This document shows positions 31,720 to 40,558 of a DNA stretch of 64,000 nt, one piece after another. Position numbers and translations under genes: made by a program. The stretch is from Paenibacillus sp. JNUCC-31 (lineage in GTDB: Bacteria > Bacillota > Bacilli > Paenibacillales > Paenibacillaceae): NCBI RefSeq assembly GCF_014844075.1, contig NZ_CP062165.1, positions 6,324,001-6,388,000 on the forward strand. Reading direction: 5' to 3'. Each line of letters opens with the position of its first letter. Position 1 is the first letter of the stretch. The notes below the pieces were generated by a model. It was not told the DNA's origin and did not search any database. It worked only from the letters and a program-made list of their open reading frames with translations.

Positions 31720-32499
31720 ATAAAATATCCAATAATAGTATTAGATCTGGATGGAACATTGCTCAATGCAGATAAACAAATTTCGAAACGAAATTATGAG
31801 GCAATGATGACATGCTCTAAACAAGGGATCAGGTTTATCTATGCTACAGCACGCCCGCCAAGATCAGTAAGGTTGCTTTTACCTGAGGAATTGCTCCATA
31901 GCGGTTCTTTTATATATTACAATGGAGGCTATATCCACTGCAATTACACGGGTATTCAACAATATGAACACATAGACCCTGCGATCACTACTGAGTTAAT
32001 AAATTATGGCATGGAGATTAACAATGAACTGGGTTTAAGCCTTGAAGTGGAGGATCAATGGTTTAGTTTAAAAGAATATGATTATACAACGCTTATGAGA
32101 GTAAATGAAAACCCAACGATAAAATCATTAGAAGAGCTCAAAGGTATTGCTGCAACAAAAATACTTTTTACGGGATTCAAGGATATAGATTTTCTCAGAG
32201 AGAAGTTTGCATCCAGAATAAATGTTTTGATAACTGACGGTGGTAATCTTGTTCAAATCTCTTCAATAAAAGCCTCCAAAGAAAATGCATTGAGAATTTT
32301 ATGTAAGGCAATGAAAATAAAACTTGAAGATGTAATGGTTTTTGGTGATGATTTTAATGATATCGGGCTATTTGAAATATGTGGCTGGTCGGTAGCCATG
32401 GATAATGCAATTGAAGAGTTGAAGATTCTCTCGAAAGAGATCACCGATACGAATGATTCTGACGGAGTTGCGAGAGTGTTGGAACGAATGTTGATTTGA
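31720..32499 (+). CDS. Cof-type HAD hydrolase with a non-standard start
   Basis: This is a 259-residue phosphatase of the Cof/YkrA type: VLDLDGTLLN (nucleophile Asp9, Asp11), TARPPRS as motif II, KASKENAL with the motif III Lys, and MVFGDDFNDIGLF as motif IV. The only ATG/GTG/TTG near the front is TTG 31759, which would remove the nucleophile. AGGGGGG at 31706-31712 lies 7 bases before ATA 31720, in frame, so translation probably starts at ATA (or ATT 31714), or an ATG start was mutated. The substrate is probably a small phosphate ester. Confidence 0.7.
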   Translation: MKYPIIVLDLDGTLLNADKQISKRNYEAMMTCSKQGIRFIYATARPPRSVRLLLPEELLHSGSFIYYNGGYIHCNYTGIQQYEHIDPAITTELINYGMEINNELGLSLEVEDQWFSLKEYDYTTLMRVNENPTIKSLEELKGIAATKILFTGFKDIDFLREKFASRINVLITDGGNLVQISSIKASKENALRILCKAMKIKLEDVMVFGDDFNDIGLFEICGWSVAMDNAIEELKILSKEITDTNDSDGVARVLERMLI

Positions 32500-32612
32500 A
32501 TAATTTTAAAATTTGGGATGAAAGTTATCAATCCGATAATTAGATGGATGTACTTGTTAACGCTATGGTAGTTATCCGGCTTTTTTTAAGATACAGAATC
32601 TTCTATTTCGTA

Positions 32613-32618
32613 TATAAT
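32613..32618 (+). promoter_or_regulatory. Probable -10 box of the glutathione peroxidase gene
   Basis: TATAAT lies 55 bases before the start at 32673. No good -35 sits 17 bases upstream; instead AAGAT and ATCTT form a small inverted repeat there (32587-32603 region), which suggests an activator or repressor site. The start region 32500-32600 shows no gene. Confidence 0.45.
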
Positions 32619-32672
32619 AGAAATTCATATAAGTCTGTACAACTACATAACATCGCGAGGTGCACCAATCTT

Positions 32673-33221
32673 ATGCCAACCATCTATGACTTTAACGTAA
32701 CCAAAACGAGTGGAGAACGATTCCCGCTCTATCAATACGAAGGAAAACCAGTGCTGATCGTAAATACAGCGAGCAAGTGTAAGTACACGCATCAATTTGA
32801 CGACATGCAGAAGCTTTATGACCGATATAAAGAGCAGGGGCTTCAGATCATTGGTTTCCCGTGTAACCAGTTTGCCGAACAAGAACCGGGAAGCAGCGAA
32901 GAGGCGGAATCCTTTTGTCAGATTAACTATGGCGTGAAATTTCCCATGTTCTCCAAAATGGATGTCAATGGGGAAACGGCACACCCGCTGTATGACTTCC
33001 TGAAGAAATCAGGCCCTTTTGCAGGCTTTGATGAGACGGATGTGCAAGCAAAGTTGTTGAAGCTGATGGTGGCGGACAAAGCACCGGAATGGTTGCATGG
33101 GGATGCAATCAAGTGGAACTTTACGAAGTTTCTGATTGATGCTAATGGGCATGTGGTAAAACGTTTTGAACCTGTTGACTCGATTGACGAGATCCAGGCG
33201 AGTATTGAACAGCTTCTTTAG
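32673..33221 (+). CDS. Glutathione peroxidase-like thiol peroxidase
   Basis: This is a 182-residue protein of the GPx family (BsaA-like). It carries NTASKCKYT with the peroxidatic Cys36, GFPCNQFAEQEPG with Gln66 and a possible resolving Cys64, and IKWNFTKFLID with the Trp/Asn pair. Bacterial members reduce peroxides with thioredoxin rather than glutathione. Its GC content and codon use are closer to the chromosome on the right than to the accessory stretch on the left. GAGGTG (32657-32662) precedes ATG 32673; the frame is open to 32544. Confidence 0.9.
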   Translation: MPTIYDFNVTKTSGERFPLYQYEGKPVLIVNTASKCKYTHQFDDMQKLYDRYKEQGLQIIGFPCNQFAEQEPGSSEEAESFCQINYGVKFPMFSKMDVNGETAHPLYDFLKKSGPFAGFDETDVQAKLLKLMVADKAPEWLHGDAIKWNFTKFLIDANGHVVKRFEPVDSIDEIQASIEQLL

Positions 33222-33257
33222 ATATCATTTACTGTAATCATTCTTTTACAATCCCAA

Positions 33258-33301
33258 AGGGCCATGACATGTACCGTACAAACGGAGACATGCATGGCCC
33301 T
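33258..33301 (+). terminator. Long hairpin after the peroxidase gene
   Basis: AGGGCCATGACATGT (33258-33272) pairs with ACATGCATGGCCCT (33288-33301) with one mismatch. The following CTATATTTC is a poor T-run, but the position 37 bases after the stop suggests a terminator. Confidence 0.6.
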
Positions 33302-33388
33302 CTATATTTCAGACAGTAGAGTACTATCCGAGCCGACGTGAAACAGGTAAAATGGAAAGAACTTCTCCAGAACAGGAGGTGCTTGGAT

Positions 33389-34249
33389 ATGCCCAGTATG
33401 ATGCAATTTAGTGCTCCACTGGAATATAGCTACCGCTCTACCAGCACATATGAGCCTGGAGTATCTTACGGATTTCATTCGCATCCCCATTACGAGGTGT
33501 ATTATTTTCATGATGGAGAGTGCACATATCTTATTGGGGATCGAGTATACAATCTTGAACCGGGTGATCTGGTCCTGATGCATGGGATGACCCTACATCG
33601 TCCGCATCCACTGCCAGGCAGGCCTTATGTGCGAACAACATTGCATTTTGACCCCTCGGCCCTTCGCAGCAGCCTGCACCCGGATCGGATCAATGATGTG
33701 CTGAAGCCGTTCGAAGAATTAAGAAATTGCCGAATCAATCTGACGGGGAATGTCCGCTCTGAATTTGAAGCATTGCTGCTGGATCTTCATCAGCTTACGG
33801 TAAATCCGGGGGAGTTCAAAGAGGAACGGATGAACGTTCGTTTATGTGATCTGTTGTATGTTATCGCCGGGATTTGCCAAGGCAGTGTGAAGGAACACAG
33901 CCCTTCTTCCGAGAAGGAGCGACATGTACAGCATATCATTGGGTATGTCGAGACCCATTATATGAAGGATATTGGCCTGGATGATCTGGCAAGTGAGCTT
34001 CATCTGTCCAAGCCTTATTTGGCAGGACTTTTCAAAGAAATGACGGGCAGCACCATATTTAAATATGTGTATGATCGTCGCATTAATCAGGCCAAGCTGT
34101 TATTCCAGTTCCAGCCGGATATCAGCGTGACAGAAGCCAGCCGGTCGGCAGGGTTCAAACGTTTGTCCCATTTCAGTCGAATGTTCAAACAAAGTGTAGG
34201 GTGCACACCTGATCAGTATCGCAGTCGTATACATCGAACGCATGATTAA
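33389..34249 (+). CDS. AraC-family transcriptional regulator
   Basis: This is a 286-residue protein. The N-terminal cupin sensor has GFHSHPHYEVYYF (metal/ligand His) and YNLEPGDLVLMHGM. The C-terminal AraC domain has two HTHs: DDLASELHLSKPYLAGLFKE and VTEASRSAGFKRLSHFSRMF followed by CTPDQYRS. Such regulators usually control sugar or cell-wall genes; the target is not evident because the next gene is a thioesterase. CAGGAGGTG (33372-33380) supports ATG 33389. Confidence 0.88.
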   Translation: MPSMMQFSAPLEYSYRSTSTYEPGVSYGFHSHPHYEVYYFHDGECTYLIGDRVYNLEPGDLVLMHGMTLHRPHPLPGRPYVRTTLHFDPSALRSSLHPDRINDVLKPFEELRNCRINLTGNVRSEFEALLLDLHQLTVNPGEFKEERMNVRLCDLLYVIAGICQGSVKEHSPSSEKERHVQHIIGYVETHYMKDIGLDDLASELHLSKPYLAGLFKEMTGSTIFKYVYDRRINQAKLLFQFQPDISVTEASRSAGFKRLSHFSRMFKQSVGCTPDQYRSRIHRTHD

Positions 34250-34306
34250 TGTGGGGTTACGGATCAGAAATTTTACAAGTTGCCCAGCCTGAGGAGGTTT
34301 ACTCAC

Positions 34307-35095
34307 ATGCAATCTGAACAACCATTCAAGCTTCATTACCGGATTGGATCAGCCGATGCAGACTACCGATCACAATGTCGCCCATCGGCCTTACTAGAAC
34401 ATATGCAGTTGGCAGCAGACCGCGATTTTGCTGGCATGGGCGTTACCGTGTCGCAGATGCTGGATCAGGGGTTAGGTTGGATGCTGTTAACAACAGATGT
34501 CACGATGATGCGTCCAGCCCGATTGGAAGAAGAAGTATCCTTGCAGACATGGCACAAAGAAAATAAAGGTGTGACATGGTTAAGGGATTATATTCTTACA
34601 GATCGGGAGGGAACACATCTGGCTGAGGCTCGCACGGCTTGGGCTTTGGTCGATCTGAAGAGACGCAGAGTCGTCAGACCATCAGCTCTTCCTTTTGAAG
34701 TGAAATCGCATCCTGATATATCATTAGGTGAACCGCCTGCCAAAGTGACGGTTCCCTCTGAACTCAGCTTGCAGGAACAATATCGTTTAACTGTACAATA
34801 CAGCAGCACGGACAGTAATGGGCACATGAACAATGCTCGGTATGCTGACGTATGTTGTGATGCATTAACATTGAATGAACTGGCAGCAGGTATGATACGT
34901 CTGCAAATTTCATATCATCGTGAGATTCGCATGCAGGAGAAGATGATCGTCGAGCGTTCAGCTGTTACGGACGGAGCTGTGTGGGTCCGAGGTAGATTGG
35001 CTGCGGAGCATGAAAGTACTATTTTTGAGGCGAAATTGAGTCTTGGGGATTTCTCCACTCCGCCCGTTGAGGAATTAAATGAATTAACTACCTAA
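34307..35095 (+). CDS. Acyl-ACP thioesterase (FatA/FatB-type)
   Basis: This is a 262-residue double hot-dog protein. It starts FKLHYRIGSADADYRSQCRP, has HMQLAADRDFAGMG with the substrate helix, GWMLLTTDVTMMRPARLEEE, and in the second repeat VQYSSTDSNGHMNNARYADV, the Asn-His active-site block of PF01643 acyl-ACP thioesterases. It releases fatty acids from acyl carrier protein in the cytoplasm. GAGGAGG precedes ATG 34307; the frame is open to 34280. A bidirectional terminator follows. Confidence 0.85.
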   Translation: MQSEQPFKLHYRIGSADADYRSQCRPSALLEHMQLAADRDFAGMGVTVSQMLDQGLGWMLLTTDVTMMRPARLEEEVSLQTWHKENKGVTWLRDYILTDREGTHLAEARTAWALVDLKRRRVVRPSALPFEVKSHPDISLGEPPAKVTVPSELSLQEQYRLTVQYSSTDSNGHMNNARYADVCCDALTLNELAAGMIRLQISYHREIRMQEKMIVERSAVTDGAVWVRGRLAAEHESTIFEAKLSLGDFSTPPVEELNELTT

Positions 35096-35130
35096 ATTTA
35101 AATTCGGAGAATGCTGAACGACAATTAAAT

Positions 35131-35169
35131 ATAACCCCCTAGAATTCATGGGAAATTTCAGGGGGTTAT
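35131..35169. terminator. Bidirectional terminator between convergent genes
   Basis: ATAACCCCCT (35131-35140) pairs with AGGGGGTTAT (35160-35169). It lies between the thioesterase (+) and the FAD oxidoreductase (-). AAATAT before and TCC after give weak A/T tails on each strand. Confidence 0.8.
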
Positions 35170-35186
35170 TCCATTGCTTTTTGCGT

Positions 35187-37463
35187 TCAGCTCTTGCCTG
35201 TCACTGTTGGCTCCCCATACGCCCGAATCTCAATCAACTCCGCGTACCTGCTGCCATTGGTGGCATCAATGATTACCTTAAGCGCCTGTGCATACACAGG
35301 TGTATCTAAGGAATGAATGACTTTTCTTCTGCGGTTTTCCGTTACGTTTATAATCTCGATCCACTCGCCAGACAGAGCGAGTACCTCGACTCGATAATCG
35401 CGCACAAGTTCAGGCATGACCCGGAATGTCGTGTGATGGTGATGCAGATTAACCAGATCCTCGTTCACATCATCATTGAAGGTCAAGTGCAGTTCAGCCA
35501 AGGTTTGTGGCTCTTCCCAGGTCAGCTGCACCCATTCCGGCTTGCCAGACTGCATCGGCTGCGACATCCACTGCTGTGGCCCACCGTAAGGGCGATGGTA
35601 ACCGTTGACTGTGTTGTCCGCCGAGTAAGCACCGCTAATGGAGAGGGTACGACAGCAGAATGGCTGACGCGCCAACCCTTGCATGGACCACAATACGACA
35701 GGCTGATCCGTGGCATGATCCTCCAGATTCTTGGACACATGGTTCTCTTCTGTTCTGAAGAAGATCAGTACCCCGCTGTGTGCTTCCGTGGAATGGTAGA
35801 GGGAGATAGTTTCATTCGCCCGGATGATCATAAAAGCATTCTGCGGTTCTTCCGGTCGCCATTCGAGCGGAAGCTCCACCCACTGCGCATTTCCTTTTGT
35901 AACGTTAACAGTCGCCGTAACTTGTAACGTATGCGGGACGTAGTTCTCCTTACGCCCCGTATCCCACAGCTCTACCGTCAGCGCGGTATCGCTGGATGCA
36001 TCCAGCAGCAGCTCCAAGCCGCTGAGCATTGGATGCACGGGCAGCAGCAGGGCGGCATCCGTACCCAGCGGGTACGTCTCGCCAGGCTGCTCAAGAGCGA
36101 TGCCCGTCAGCGTGCTGGAGGCTGTAGCCTTGGCACGCCGGGCCAGATCCAGCTCATCCTGGCTGCGCACCCCGATGATGGAAGCGTCCTGTCGCAGCAA
36201 CGTCTGCTGCAGTACCGCCAGATGTCTCGCGTGCAGCTCGCGCGGCGACACCCCCATGGCCGCGCAGAGCGCCGCGCCCGTACCCGCGGCTTCGCCGATG
36301 ACCGCGCATGTGGCCATGACGCGGGTCGTGCCGAAGGCGACATGTGATGCGCTAATGTCGCGCCCGGCCATGAGCATATTCCGCACATTGGCGGAATACA
36401 ACGAGCGGAACGGCACGTGATACACGCCGTCGGCATGCATATGCCTCGAGCCGCTCGCTTCGGCGTACATGCCCTGCGGGGGATGCAGGTCAATGGACCA
36501 GCCGCCAAAAGCAACGGCATCCGGGAACTCCCGCTGGCTGATAATATCGTTCTGGGTGAGCACATAGTCACCCGTGAAGCGGCGGTACTCCCTTTTACCA
36601 GGCAGAGAACCGATCCACTCCAGCGTCATATGGTCTGCATCGAACTTGCCGGAGTTCTTGATATAGTCCCAGATCCCGTAGATCACGGACCACAGTTCAT
36701 CACGGATCAGCTCATTGTCATGAACGGTGTCATGTTCACCGCCCCATTCAATCCACCAGTAATGACAACCGGAATCCCCGCTGCGAATGACCCGGCGAAT
36801 CGGAATGCTGGTCTGTGTAATATCCTTGGCAAAAGAAGGCGGGATATAACGGACAGGTGCACCAGCATCCTTGGTATAAAAAAGGAGCGTACTGCCCAGC
36901 GTGATTTGATCAGCCACCTCTGGTGCCCACTCTTCACCATATTCGCTGCGGGCTTCCCGGCCGAGTGCGAACTTGGCACCTGCCAGAAAGCCAACCAGTC
37001 CATCGCCCGTACAGTCCAGATAGATCTGACTTTCAAATCGGATTTTGCGTTCAGATCCCATCATCCACCCGGTAACAGAGGTGATCATGCGTTCCTCTCC
37101 ATCCCCGGTGGCCTCCACTTCATGGACATCCGTGTTCAGGTACAGGCTGATGTTGGATTCAGCTCGAACGGCTTCCAGAATGATCAAATCCCACAGATAG
37201 GGATTACCCTCCGGATTACGATACTGATTCTCTACAAATAGTTCCCCCATGATGCCAGTCTCGCGAGCATAGCGATTAATTCCGTGGGCGGTAGCGCCAC
37301 AGACCCACACACGTACTTCACTGCTGGAATTGCCGCCGAGCACGGGACGATTCTGCACCAGAGCGACCTGTTGGCCCAGGCGGGCTGCAGATATGGCCGC
37401 ACACACGCCAGCTAGTCCGCCTCCGATAACGGTGATATCCGGTTTAACGAGTTCGTGCTTCAT
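35187..37463 (-). CDS. FAD-dependent oxidoreductase with C-terminal sugar-binding-like domain
   Basis: This is a 758-residue protein. The N-terminal Rossmann motif is ITVIGGGLAGVCAAISAARL with the FAD-binding GGGLAG at 14-19, followed by GGNSSSEVRVWVCG and the closing FAD block NMLMAGRDISASHVAFGTTR near 385, as in the PF12831 group. The C-terminal 150 residues (YHRPYGGPQQWMSQP, LHLTFNDDVN, RYAELIEIRAYGE) look like an F5/8-type beta-sandwich. The substrate is unknown; such proteins often lie near sugar-uptake genes. It is transcribed away from the AraC gene at 37609, its likely regulator. Two + frames of over 130 codons within it are shadows. Confidence 0.85.
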   Translation of the reverse strand: MKHELVKPDITVIGGGLAGVCAAISAARLGQQVALVQNRPVLGGNSSSEVRVWVCGATAHGINRYARETGIMGELFVENQYRNPEGNPYLWDLIILEAVRAESNISLYLNTDVHEVEATGDGEERMITSVTGWMMGSERKIRFESQIYLDCTGDGLVGFLAGAKFALGREARSEYGEEWAPEVADQITLGSTLLFYTKDAGAPVRYIPPSFAKDITQTSIPIRRVIRSGDSGCHYWWIEWGGEHDTVHDNELIRDELWSVIYGIWDYIKNSGKFDADHMTLEWIGSLPGKREYRRFTGDYVLTQNDIISQREFPDAVAFGGWSIDLHPPQGMYAEASGSRHMHADGVYHVPFRSLYSANVRNMLMAGRDISASHVAFGTTRVMATCAVIGEAAGTGAALCAAMGVSPRELHARHLAVLQQTLLRQDASIIGVRSQDELDLARRAKATASSTLTGIALEQPGETYPLGTDAALLLPVHPMLSGLELLLDASSDTALTVELWDTGRKENYVPHTLQVTATVNVTKGNAQWVELPLEWRPEEPQNAFMIIRANETISLYHSTEAHSGVLIFFRTEENHVSKNLEDHATDQPVVLWSMQGLARQPFCCRTLSISGAYSADNTVNGYHRPYGGPQQWMSQPMQSGKPEWVQLTWEEPQTLAELHLTFNDDVNEDLVNLHHHHTTFRVMPELVRDYRVEVLALSGEWIEIINVTENRRRKVIHSLDTPVYAQALKVIIDATNGSRYAELIEIRAYGEPTVTGKS

Positions 37464-37608
37464 ACGAACACCTCTCTCATTGAAAATGGATGAGCCTAAG
37501 CTCCTATTTCATATCTATAATTTCATATTAGTTTTATATATTTACTTTTCAAATGCACTATATTATCATCGAGCATATACTTTATTTCACAACAAAGGCA
37601 GGTGTATC

Positions 37609-38376
37609 ATGGACCTCCTTAATCACATCTACTGGAAGAAGAAAGCTGAATTTGCTCTGACAGAAGATATCTACGATGCTTGGGTGGTCTTTGCCGTTGA
37701 AGAGGGCGTATTTCGGTATGAGATAGGTGGACAGACAGGAGAGGCGGGTTTTGCTGATCTGGTGTTATGTCCGCCCCGCGTTCCTTTTCGCAGAGAGACG
37801 GTAACCCCACTGACGTTTCACTATATGCAGTTCAGTTGTAACGCCGCAGAGGATGAGGATATTTTGCCGCCGATTGGAAAATCCCTCATCAATGATACGA
37901 AGCGTCTGGCTTCAACATATGCCTATCTGCGTCAGGCGAGCGAGGACAACGATGAGGCTACAACAGGATGGAAGACCCATCTGATGATGGATTTGTGGCG
38001 GCTGTATAATTGGGAGCGCAGACAGAGCAGGCTGATGGAACGGAAGTTCACGGAGGATGCTCTCATGGCTGAAGCGGCAGTTTTGTTGGAGGAATGGGCA
38101 GGAGAGGCGGTCAGTCTCCGAGCATTGGCCGAACATTTGGCTTTGAGTCCAGTTCAGCTCACCCGAAGGTTCCGTGAGGCCTTTCAGGAAACACCATCCG
38201 ATTATCTGAAAGCGATTCGTCTCAAAAAGGCAAAAGCCTTGCTGGCAGATAGCCGTCTGACCCTTACGCAAATTGCGGAGAGATGTGGGTATGAGAACGG
38301 ATTTTATCTGAGCCGCGTATTTTCATCCACATTGGGGATTAGCCCCTCGGAATACCGAAGACGACATCAAGTATGA
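37609..38376 (+). CDS. AraC-family regulator, divergent from the oxidoreductase gene
   Basis: This is a 255-residue protein. The short N-terminal sensor (AWVVFAVEEGVFRYEIGG) is followed by an AraC domain with LRALAEHLALSPVQLTRRFR and LTQIAERCGYENGFYLSRVF, then GISPSEYRRRH. GCAGGTG (37598-37604) precedes ATG 37609; the frame is open to 37330 inside the opposite gene. The shared 145-base AT-rich gap should carry both promoters, so it probably controls the divergent FAD gene. Confidence 0.85.
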   Translation: MDLLNHIYWKKKAEFALTEDIYDAWVVFAVEEGVFRYEIGGQTGEAGFADLVLCPPRVPFRRETVTPLTFHYMQFSCNAAEDEDILPPIGKSLINDTKRLASTYAYLRQASEDNDEATTGWKTHLMMDLWRLYNWERRQSRLMERKFTEDALMAEAAVLLEEWAGEAVSLRALAEHLALSPVQLTRRFREAFQETPSDYLKAIRLKKAKALLADSRLTLTQIAERCGYENGFYLSRVFSSTLGISPSEYRRRHQV

Positions 38377-38553
38377 GATAAGGGCCCATCCATCCATTCA
38401 TTTCTTTCTTACACCAATAGATCATATCTGTGCATTTCTCTTGAATGCAGGCAACGAATATCACATATCCATGCAAATCATTCGACTCCGGCTGTAAATG
38501 GCAGGCAGGTGCTATAATGGGTTCATTAATTGTAGGGGAGCGAGCATAAAGGA

Positions 38554-40374
38554 ATGAAGAAGCCAAACTGGAAGAGTTGGTTGCCACAGCGACTGAGGTA
38601 CCGCCTGTTCGGTGCGTTTGTGGTGTTGATTCTTTTGCCGTTCAGTGCATTGAATGTCTACAATTATCAGCAGATTGAATCGCTGGTCGAGCAGAAAATC
38701 AGTGAGCAGAGTCATGAGCAGATGGTACAGATGTACCGCTCTCTGGAGGACCAGATGAGCATCGCTTTCAAAACACTCATTTTTCTGGAACAGGATTCTG
38801 CGGTAAGAAGTGTGCTAACTTCCCCGGACAATCGTACGCCGCTTGAGAACAAGTCGTTGGTGGAAGAGAAGTTTAAAATGATCAACAACAGTTTCTTTCT
38901 ATATAATCCTTCCGTGTATTTTACCTTGCTGGATTTTCATGATAGCGTTTACACTTCGTATTTGCCCAAAAAAGCACTGGCGTACGGCCCCTATCTGGAA
39001 CAATTCCGCGAGCGTCTGGGGGAAATAACCATTCCAAAAGGCGGTGCGGATTCACATTCGCTTCAACCGGAAGAACTTTTTTATCGCTGGGATGCCAGAG
39101 ATACTAACCCTTTGCTCAGGGAGTTATCCTCCAGCCCGTACCTCTTGTCACTGTATGCATACATGAAAGATAGCGGCGGCAAGCGATACGGACTGGCACG
39201 AATTAGCATTGATTATTCCTACTGGTTCCAGACCATGTTGAAGGATTCACAGAGTAACCAGGAGTATTATCTTATTACGGGTAGTGGGGAGACTATTGCC
39301 CGTTCATCCCAAACTGCTGCCCTCTCCCCGGAGGTTACGCGTGAAATAGCTCTACATCCGGCAGAGGCTTATCTGACCGATCCAGCTTCGGATACGCTGA
39401 TTAACTACGTATATATCGAATCACTGGACTGGTATATGGTGAATCGGATTCCGCTATCGATCCTCTTTACAGAGATATCCGAACTCAAACAGCGTTACTT
39501 TCTGACCTTTTTTGGTTTCACAGGAGCATTTGTAGTGATGGCTTTTATGATCTCGGCTACGTTCACGCGCCCTTTGTCGCATCTACAGAGACAGATGAAG
39601 GAGGTTGTCCGCAAAAACCTCAAGATTCGTATTCCTGAGGGCCACAGCCGTGGCGAAGTGCTGGAACTGACACGTACGTTCAATACGATGCTGGACGATG
39701 CCAATCAGATGATTGCCAGACTCAAGACGGAGGAACGCCAGAAGGAAGCGGTACATTTTCATATGCTCCTGGCTCAGATGAATCCTCACTTTCTCCTGAA
39801 TACATTGAATACAATGAAATGGAGTGCGATCCGCAGCGGGAATGAGGAGATCTCCGAGATGTGTGTTTCCTTGGGCAAATTACTGGAGGTCAGCCTGAAT
39901 TCACAGGTCGAATTGGTATATCTGAAAGATGAGATCGAGTTGGTCCAAGCCTACCTTCATATCCAGCGGATTCGTTACCGCGATAGCTTTGAAGTGACCT
40001 GTGACTTTGATGATAAGCTGGAGTATGCGCTGGTGCCCAAGCTGAGCTTGCAGCCACTGGTGGAGAATGCAATTCACCACGGTGTCGGGCCACTGGAGCA
40101 GCTTGGGCAGATCCGTATCAGAATTTATAGGCAAGACACAGGAACACTGATGCTGGAGGTGGCAGACAACGGAATCGGAATGGAGGAATCTCGACGTTTG
40201 CAGGTAACCCGGACACGTCCGGGGATCGGCCTGTCCAACCTCAGGGAACGATTGCGGTTATTGTTCAAAGGTCAAAGTAAACTTGAAGTGATCGATACCA
40301 AGCCGGGGACATTAGTTAGGTTCAGCATTCCTTTTTTATTGTCGACGCCTTATGTACAGAAGCGGTCTGACTAG
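38554..40374 (+). CDS. YesM-type sensor histidine kinase
   Basis: This is a 606-residue protein. TM1 lies near 12-32 (LFGAFVVLILLPFSALNVY), an extracellular sensor covers about 33-305, and TM2 is near 310-335 (YFLTFFGFTGAFVVMAFMI). A HAMP region follows, then the PF06580 kinase motif QMNPHFLLNTLN with the phospho-His at 412, and an ATPase domain (ENAIHHGVGP, VADNGIGM, GIGLSNLRERL). It phosphorylates the AraC-type regulator encoded next. The final TAG is formed by target bases TA plus the first G of an inserted element; without the insertion the frame would run 15 codons further and overlap the regulator start. Confidence 0.88.
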   Translation: MKKPNWKSWLPQRLRYRLFGAFVVLILLPFSALNVYNYQQIESLVEQKISEQSHEQMVQMYRSLEDQMSIAFKTLIFLEQDSAVRSVLTSPDNRTPLENKSLVEEKFKMINNSFFLYNPSVYFTLLDFHDSVYTSYLPKKALAYGPYLEQFRERLGEITIPKGGADSHSLQPEELFYRWDARDTNPLLRELSSSPYLLSLYAYMKDSGGKRYGLARISIDYSYWFQTMLKDSQSNQEYYLITGSGETIARSSQTAALSPEVTREIALHPAEAYLTDPASDTLINYVYIESLDWYMVNRIPLSILFTEISELKQRYFLTFFGFTGAFVVMAFMISATFTRPLSHLQRQMKEVVRKNLKIRIPEGHSRGEVLELTRTFNTMLDDANQMIARLKTEERQKEAVHFHMLLAQMNPHFLLNTLNTMKWSAIRSGNEEISEMCVSLGKLLEVSLNSQVELVYLKDEIELVQAYLHIQRIRYRDSFEVTCDFDDKLEYALVPKLSLQPLVENAIHHGVGPLEQLGQIRIRIYRQDTGTLMLEVADNGIGMEESRRLQVTRTRPGIGLSNLRERLRLLFKGQSKLEVIDTKPGTLVRFSIPFLLSTPYVQKRSD

Positions 40375-40532
40375 GGCGTGTCTGAAAACTCCGAAGGAAG
40401 CAGATTTTGCTGAATTTTCGTTCCAAGCAAGGAAGTTTTCCGCAGGCGTGCCGGGGCACGTCAAGGGGAAGTGACGCAGCATGGGGCGAAAAGGCGGTAA
40501 AAGATGCACTTCGCGAGTTTTGAGACACGTCC
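40374..40532. mobile_element. 159-bp MITE-like element with TA target duplication
   Basis: The left end GGGCGTGTCTGAAAACTC (40374-40391) and the reverse complement of the right end, GGACGTGTCTCAAAACTC (40515-40532), differ at two of 18 positions. The similarity continues inwards (CGAAG, ATTTT/CTTTT, TTTTCG), so the whole element could fold as a long imperfect hairpin. It is flanked by TA on both sides (40372-40373 and 40533-40534), the target duplication typical of IS630/Tc1-type elements. It has no gene of its own. Confidence 0.75.
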
Positions 40533-40558
40533 TACACGACTGGAGAGGGGAATCTGGC

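Noticed and set aside
35931..37241. Long plus-strand frames opposite the FAD oxidoreductase gene
   Set aside because: They are antisense shadows of a GC-rich coding region; the minus-strand protein has clear domains and the plus frames have none.
40481..40558. Upstream extension of the response regulator gene
   Set aside because: It starts inside the inserted element, whereas the receiver domain begins exactly at ATG 40559, with its own ribosome site.
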